The position numbers and the translations under genes were made by a program. Below, piece by piece: positions 14,313-18,243 of a stretch of DNA of 18,243 nucleotides (position 1 is its first letter; each line of letters starts with the position of its first letter). The notes beneath the pieces were generated by a model. The model saw only the letters and a list, made by a program, of their open reading frames with translations. It was not told where the DNA came from and ran no database searches. This DNA comes from CAYQDR01 sp964416315 (lineage in GTDB: Bacteria; Methylomirabilota; Methylomirabilia; Rokubacteriales; DASRDR01). The stretch is taken from NCBI GenBank assembly GCA_964416315.1, contig CAYQDR010000098.1, forward strand, positions 1-18,243, read 5' to 3'.

Positions 14313-14333
14313 TCTCCCCGAGCCGGCGGGTGG

Positions 14334-15452
14334 CTACTTCTTCTCGGGCCAGTAGTGGCTCGCGATGAATTGATAGGGCGGCGTGACCGCGCGCTTGGCG
14401 GGGACGATGAGGGCGGCCCACGCCCGCTGGGAGTCGTAGACCTTCTTGAAGAACGCGTCCTTCGCCGCGTCCGCCGCGGCGATCTTGTCCCACGCCTGCA
14501 ATTGCTTGGTCATGATCTCGTCGGGGGTGCGGAGGATCTTGACGTTGTGCTTCTCTTGGAGCTCCCTGATGGCGGTGGCGTTGGCCTTCATGACGAGAGC
14601 GTTGAACTGCAAGGTCACCTCGGCCGCCGCGGCCTTGATGATCTCCTGCAGGTCCGGCGGCAGCTTCTTCCACGTGTCGCCGTTGATCAGCAGCTCACCG
14701 ACCGTCGCCGGCTCGTGCGCCGAGGGCATGTAGTAGTACTTCCAGATGTTGTGGAACCCCATCTTCATGTCCTCGCCGGGGTTCCACCACTCGGTGCAGT
14801 CGATGACGCCCCGCTCACCGGCCGGGACGATGTCGCCCCCCGGCAGGCTGACGACGCTCATCCCCGCCTCCTTGTAGATCTCGGCGGCGGTCGCCACCTG
14901 CCGGCACTTCAGGCCCTTCATGTCCTCCCAGTTCTTGATGGGCCGCTTGAACCAGCCGAGCACCTGGGGCGAGACCTGCGTCATCGGCATCACGACGACG
15001 TTCCGCCTCAGGACGTCCTGGTAGAACTCGCGCCAGAGTTCCGCCCCGCCGCCCTCGTACACCCAGCCGAGGAAGTCCAGCATGTCGAACCCGAAGGGAC
15101 CGCCCGGCGTGGGGCCGAAGAGCCCGGCGGCCCGGTGCTTGCCGATCCAGTAGCCGGTCCCGGCGTGGGCGCCGTCGATGACCCCCTTGTGCGTGGCGTC
15201 GAGGACCTCGAAGGCGGGGACAATGGCTCCCGCGGGCAGGGCCTCGACCTTCAGCCGTCCCCCGGACAGCTTGTCGACCCGCTCCGCGAACACCTTGAGG
15301 CTCTCGTAGAGCTGGCTGGCGGTGGGCCAAGCCGCCTGGATCTTCAGCGTGAAGCGTTGCTGGCTGGTGGCCTCGCGGCTGGCCTGGAACAGGCCGACGC
15401 CGAGCACCCCCGCAGCCAGCATGAGGACGATGACCGTGCGCAATCTCGTCAT
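14334..15452 (-). CDS. dctP: TRAP transporter periplasmic substrate-binding protein (DctP, TakP-like)
   Basis: This 372-residue secreted protein captures the substrate for the DctQM permease. It starts with a signal peptide (MTRLR followed by a hydrophobic stretch to about residue 23, cleavage roughly at 24-31). The ATG at 15452 carries AGGAGGTG upstream; an ATG 11 codons earlier lacks this. Family landmarks are FAERVDKLSGGRL, the conserved ligand Arg region at GLKCRQ (Arg184) and GVIDCTEWWNP (Glu221, Trp222) followed by KYYYMP. This last block resembles the sodium- and keto-acid-binding region of TakP and of the branch named mannitol/chloroaromatic. A 2-oxo or hydroxy carboxylate is thus a fair guess for the ligand. 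It lies 29 bases behind the broken alcohol dehydrogenase. Confidence 0.94.
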   Translation of the reverse strand: MTRLRTVIVLMLAAGVLGVGLFQASREATSQQRFTLKIQAAWPTASQLYESLKVFAERVDKLSGGRLKVEALPAGAIVPAFEVLDATHKGVIDGAHAGTGYWIGKHRAAGLFGPTPGGPFGFDMLDFLGWVYEGGGAELWREFYQDVLRRNVVVMPMTQVSPQVLGWFKRPIKNWEDMKGLKCRQVATAAEIYKEAGMSVVSLPGGDIVPAGERGVIDCTEWWNPGEDMKMGFHNIWKYYYMPSAHEPATVGELLINGDTWKKLPPDLQEIIKAAAAEVTLQFNALVMKANATAIRELQEKHNVKILRTPDEIMTKQLQAWDKIAAADAAKDAFFKKVYDSQRAWAALIVPAKRAVTPPYQFIASHYWPEKK

Positions 15453-15481
15453 GGCGACACCTCCTGTGTTGGGGGTCAAGC

Positions 15482-16577
15482 TCACTGGCCGTCAAACATG
15501 ACCACGGCGCGGACGAGTGCGCCTTTGGCCATGTCGCGGAAGCCGTCGTTGATCTCCGCAAGGGCGAGCCGGCGCGTGATGAGCTCGTCGAGCTTGAGCC
15601 GCCCGTCGAGATACATCCGCGCGAGGAGTGGGAAATCCCGGCGGGGCCGCGCGCCGCCGTAGCTCGAGCGGGTGATCAGCCGCTCGCCCATGAGGGAGCC
15701 GAAGCGAAGCGACACGCGCGCGTCGACCTGGGTCTTGCCGAGGATCACCACGGTGCCGCCGGGGCGGGCGGCTTCGAGGGCCTGCTGGAGCGTCGCCTCG
15801 GTGCCGGCGGCCTCAAAGGCGTAGTCGGCGCCGCGGCCGCCCGTCAGGCCCCGCACGCCGGCGACGGCGTCGGTCCGCGCGGCGTCGACGGTGTGCGTGG
15901 CGCCGAACGCCCGGGCCAGCGCGAGCTTCGGCTCGCTCACGTCCACCGCCACGATCGTCTCCGCATTGACCAGCCGCGCGCCCTGGATGACGTTCAGGCC
16001 GACCGCGCCCGCGCCGAAGACGACCACGGACCCGGGCGATCCGCGTGGCGCCGCCCACCCCGCTCATCACCCCGCAGCCGATCAGGCACGCCCGGTCGAA
16101 GGGAATCTCCGGGGGGACCGGGATAGCGCTCGACTCGTGCACCACGCAGTAGCACGCGTGGGAGGACACCGCCGAGAAGTGGTGGAGGGTGCGCCCGTCG
16201 ACGGTCAGGCGCGAGGCGCCGTCCAGGAGGCGCCCCCGCGGCTGGGTCGCGGTGAACGCCTCGCAGAGGATCGGCTGATCCCGGTCGCAGTAGAAGCAGC
16301 GGCCGCAGCTCGGGTTCCAGGAGCAGACCACGTGGTCACCGGGGCGGACGAGCCGGACGCCCGGGCCGACGGCCTCGACGACGCCCGCGCCCTCGTGGCC
16401 GAGGACGATCGGCAGGGGATAGGCGAGCGACCCCTGGATCACCTCGAGGTCGGTGTGGCAGAGCCCGCTCGCGTGGACGCGGACCAGGACGTCCGTCGGC
16501 TGGAGCGGTCCCAGCTCGATCGGCTGGACCACGAGCGGTCCGCCGATGTCGTGGAGGACCGCCGCGTAGACTCGCAT
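15482..16577 (-). pseudogene. Zinc-dependent alcohol dehydrogenase split by a frameshift
   Basis: Two frames together make one full-length MDR-family zinc alcohol dehydrogenase. The N-terminal part starts at 16577 (GGGAGGGG seven bases upstream) and has catalytic-zinc residues Cys40, His61 and Glu62 (GHEGAG). The four structural-zinc cysteines lie at 91, 94, 97 and 105, and the frame runs to GCGVMSGVGGATRIARV. The C-terminal part resumes as PGSVVVFGAGAVGLN, the NAD-binding turn, and ends at 15482. The join at about 16028-16037 lacks the few residues expected between IAR and PGS, and the frame changes there. A slip that lost 11 bases between CCCGGGTCC repeats would explain both. Both halves are otherwise intact, so decay is recent or this is an assembly error. 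It is the second gene of the operon, 53 bases after the second PhyH gene. Confidence 0.85.
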
Positions 16578-16630
16578 GGAGCGACCCCTCCCGCGAGGTC
16601 GGCCGGCGACGCGTCAAGGCGTCGCGGCGC

Positions 16631-17455
16631 TCAGAAGCCGGTGTTGCGGGTCCCCCGAAAGAGGATCTTGGCCTGGCGGTCGCTGATCTCCTTGTGTAGC
16701 GCCACCATGGCGGGATCGAAGTCGCGGGTCGGCCGCGGCTCCGGGTCGAAGTGGCCGTACGTGTCCGCGCCGCGGACGAGCGTCACGCTGTCGTGCGGCC
16801 CGGCGACCTGCCGGATGTAGGTTGGGATGTAGCGGATGGCGAAGCCGATCCGGCGGTCGTCGGAGCGGTTCGGTCCCGAGTAGTGGAAGATCAGCACGTG
16901 GTGGAGCGACGCCTCGCCAGGCTGGAGCGCGATGTCGACCGCCTGCGTCTCGTCGACCCGGACGGCCACTTCCTGTCCCCGCGAGAGCAGGTTGTGCTCG
17001 GCGAAGGTGTCCACGTGCGGTACCTGGGTCTTGTGCGAACCCGGGATGACCCGCATGTTGCCGTTCTTCGCGGAGCTTTCCGTGAACGCCACCCACGCGG
17101 TCACGACGTCGGGCTCGCTGAGGCCCCAGTACGTCGCGTCCTGGTGCCAGGAGACGTAGTCCTCGGTGCGGGCCTCTTTGATGAAGAACGACGAGCTCCA
17201 GCAGAGGATGTTGGGCCCGATCACGTCTTCGACCGCGTCCAGGATCGCGGGGGTCCGGACCAACTCGTCGAGCCAGGTGAAGAGCATGTGGGCCTTGTGC
17301 CGGTGGATGCCCTCGAGCGGGCCGTTCCCGGCCTCCCACGCCTCCAGCTGGGCCCGGTACTCCCGGGCCTGCTCGGCGGTGATCGCGCGGACCGGGAAGT
17401 GGTAGCCGTCCCGACGGTACCGCTCGACGGCGGCAGGGGAGAGCGACTTGCCCAT
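16631..17455 (-). CDS. Second phytanoyl-CoA dioxygenase (PhyH)-family oxygenase
   Basis: This 274-residue enzyme has the Fe(II)-binding His104-x-Asp106 in YVSWHQDATYWG. The distal His is probably His191 in FHYSGPNRS, and the 2-oxoglutarate Arg follows at 201-202 in DDRRIGFAIRYIP. It should be a cytoplasmic Fe(II)/2-oxoglutarate hydroxylase acting on a small molecule. The ATG at 17455 follows a GGGAGAAGG. It is the first gene of a minus-strand operon with an alcohol dehydrogenase and TRAP transporter, and a well-formed promoter lies about 50 bases upstream. A hydroxylation followed by alcohol oxidation of an imported acid would be a coherent path. It differs clearly from the PhyH protein at 10026-10859 in its motif surroundings, so the two are not recent duplicates. 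Confidence 0.92.
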   Translation of the reverse strand: MGKSLSPAAVERYRRDGYHFPVRAITAEQAREYRAQLEAWEAGNGPLEGIHRHKAHMLFTWLDELVRTPAILDAVEDVIGPNILCWSSSFFIKEARTEDYVSWHQDATYWGLSEPDVVTAWVAFTESSAKNGNMRVIPGSHKTQVPHVDTFAEHNLLSRGQEVAVRVDETQAVDIALQPGEASLHHVLIFHYSGPNRSDDRRIGFAIRYIPTYIRQVAGPHDSVTLVRGADTYGHFDPEPRPTRDFDPAMVALHKEISDRQAKILFRGTRNTGF

Positions 17456-17506
17456 GACCCTTCTCCCGACTGGCGCGGCGTGCTTGCGCGCCCGCCGGAC
17501 ACCGCG

Positions 17507-17535
17507 ATACTAAGTGAGCGGGGCGAGGCCGTCAA
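17507..17535 (-). promoter_or_regulatory. Sigma70-type promoter of the PhyH-ADH-TRAP operon
   Basis: On the minus strand this reads TTGACG, exactly 17 bases, then TAGTAT, placed so that transcription would start about 45 bases before the ATG at 17455. The -35 box matches 5 of 6 and the -10 box 4 of 6. A second TTGACG lies eight bases further upstream (17538-17543), making a tandem GCTTGACGGCTTGACGGC. Confidence 0.6.
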
Positions 17536-17616
17536 GCCGTCAAGCGAGGCCCCGAACCTGCCCAGGCACCAGCCGGATCCTTGGGTTCTGGACGCGCCCT
17601 GGCGGGGTGCGGAGGC

Positions 17617-17691
17617 GGGCTGGAGCACCAGAAGGTGCTCCGCCCGATGGAGCGGCTGGCGCGCGAGGTCATGCCGGCCTTCCGGGCCTGA
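17617..17691 (+). pseudogene. Possible C-terminal remnant of a luciferase-like monooxygenase
   Basis: The plus strand reads LEHQKVLRPMERLAREVM followed by PAFRA and a stop at 17689-17691. This resembles the last helix of many luciferase-like flavin monooxygenases, whose C-termini often read like L.SLELFAREVMPRFR. Nothing upstream in this frame continues the similarity, so if real it is only the final two dozen codons of a lost gene. It meets the truncated methyltransferase tail to tail, ten bases apart. The match is short and based on memory of the family pattern. Confidence 0.35.
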
Positions 17692-17700
17692 CCCTCCCCG

Positions 17701-18114
17701 TTAGGAGATCAGTCTGGGCGGCTTCCGTCCGCACGCCTGCAGTACCAGCACCGAGGTCTGAGCCGTCGTTGCCCGGGCCAGGTGCACGCTACACTCGGCG
17801 ATCAGCCGGTCCAGCTCCTCCTCGGTGGCGAGGCCGTGTTTCAGGATCGCCAACTTCGTGGAGAGGACGGTCTGAGGCAGGAAGTCGGCGAGCGGGTCCC
17901 CATGCCGCATCCCGATCACGCACGGGCGGAAGCCCACGTCCTCGAGACCTGCCTCGACGAGCAGCCGATGGACCTGGCGGCCGGCGAAACAGTCGCCGCC
18001 GACGCGCTCGAAGGCCGCGATCAGGATCGTCTTCAGTTGGTCCCACGCGGGGTGCGACGGGTAGCAGGCGAGCGCGCTCGCGTCCGCCTCCTGCACGGCT
18101 AGCCAGCCGCCCAC
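17701..18114 (-). pseudogene. C-terminal half of a SAM-dependent methyltransferase
   Basis: About 137 codons match the second half of UbiE/COQ5-like class I methyltransferases. They begin at the strand usually written as PGG(R/W)L with an acidic turn (here VGGWLAVQEAD), continue through YPSHPAWDQLKTILIAAFER, AGRQVHRLLVEAGLEDV and LATEEELDRLIAE, and end with VLQACGRKP. The glycine-rich SAM-binding motif I and everything before it are missing. Upstream codons in the frame (to about 18174) show no similarity, and a DppC-type permease end occupies the sequence beyond. The listed start is only a GTG in the middle of the domain. No functional enzyme is possible; it looks like a gene cut by a deletion or rearrangement whose left end is near 18115. 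Confidence 0.7.
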
Positions 18115-18175
18115 CGCCGGACCCTCTGAAGTGGCGCGGCACTGCTTCCCGGTCAGGTCTTCGGGCTGTAGGACT

Positions 18176-18243
18176 CTATTCCTGGTGCCGCAGGCGGGGG
18201 TCGAGGTACTCCCGGAGCCAGTCGCCGACGAGGTTGATGGAGA
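18176..18243 (-). CDS. ABC dipeptide/oligopeptide permease (DppC/OppC-type), C-terminal end only
   Basis: The last 21 codons before a TAG at 18176-18178 read SINLVGDWLREYLDPRL and then RHQE. This closely matches the C-terminal tail of DppC/OppC permeases, whose last helix is typically followed by (N)LLGDWLRD.LDPRLR. The rest of the gene lies beyond the window edge, so I cannot say whether it is intact. In the usual operon, DppD or a similar ATPase gene would follow; instead the truncated methyltransferase comes next. Confidence 0.7.
   Translation of the reverse strand, partial: SINLVGDWLREYLDPRLRHQE

Noticed and set aside
1..18243. CRISPR arrays, tRNA or rRNA genes
   Set aside because: I saw no regularly spaced repeats and no tRNA- or rRNA-like segments on either strand.

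Overview
The window is very GC-rich bacterial DNA, with genes packed end to end, strong GGAGG-type ribosome binding sites and a catabolic gene content: TRAP transporter, phytanoyl-CoA-dioxygenase-like enzymes, M24 hydrolase, YtcJ-like amidohydrolase, DUF1989 protein, aldehyde and alcohol dehydrogenases. This style fits an uncultured soil or subsurface bacterium such as Rokubacteria/Methylomirabilota or a proteobacterium. That placement is an inference from gene style only; no marker gene is present.

Layout. (1) 8-4972, minus strand: a four-gene operon read leftwards, Asp/Glu/hydantoin-racemase-like protein -> FAD-dependent D-amino-acid-oxidase-like oxidoreductase -> class III aminotransferase -> aldehyde dehydrogenase. 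(2) 4973-5517: a 545-base divergent spacer. (3) 5518-9870, plus strand: cupin -> histone-deacetylase-like amidohydrolase -> M24 (creatinase/aminopeptidase P fold) hydrolase -> YtcJ-type amidohydrolase, with gaps of 6, 17 and 10 bases. (4) 10026-10859, plus strand: a phytanoyl-CoA-dioxygenase-like protein behind its own spacer, followed by strong hairpins. (5) 10968-11839, minus strand: a DUF1989 protein and, directly behind its stop codon, a decayed ABC-permease fragment. (6) 12107-17455, minus strand: a second phytanoyl-CoA-dioxygenase-like gene, a zinc alcohol dehydrogenase broken by a frameshift, a complete TRAP transporter (DctP, DctQ, DctM), and a short reading frame that begins like MmgE/PrpD and ends like a transposase tail. 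A good sigma70-type promoter with a duplicated -35 box lies ahead of this operon. (7) 17600-18243: a gene graveyard with a possible luciferase-like monooxygenase tail, the C-terminal half of a methyltransferase, and the last 21 codons of a DppC-type permease running off the edge.

How the genes may work together. Both left-hand operons encode enzymes of amine and amide breakdown. The plus-strand operon can open or deacylate amides (M24 hydrolase, HDAC-like deacetylase, amidohydrolase). The minus-strand operon can racemise or oxidise amino compounds, transaminate a terminal amine and oxidise the resulting aldehyde. This order of chemistry parallels ectoine breakdown (M24 ring-opening hydrolase, deacetylase, class III aminotransferase, aldehyde dehydrogenase), but the deacetylase here is from a different family and the substrate cannot be named from sequence. 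The right-hand operon couples uptake of a small organic acid (TakP-like TRAP binding protein) to hydroxylation and alcohol oxidation. At least five loci are broken or truncated (permease, PrpD-like, alcohol dehydrogenase, methyltransferase, probable monooxygenase tail), so the region has been rearranged.
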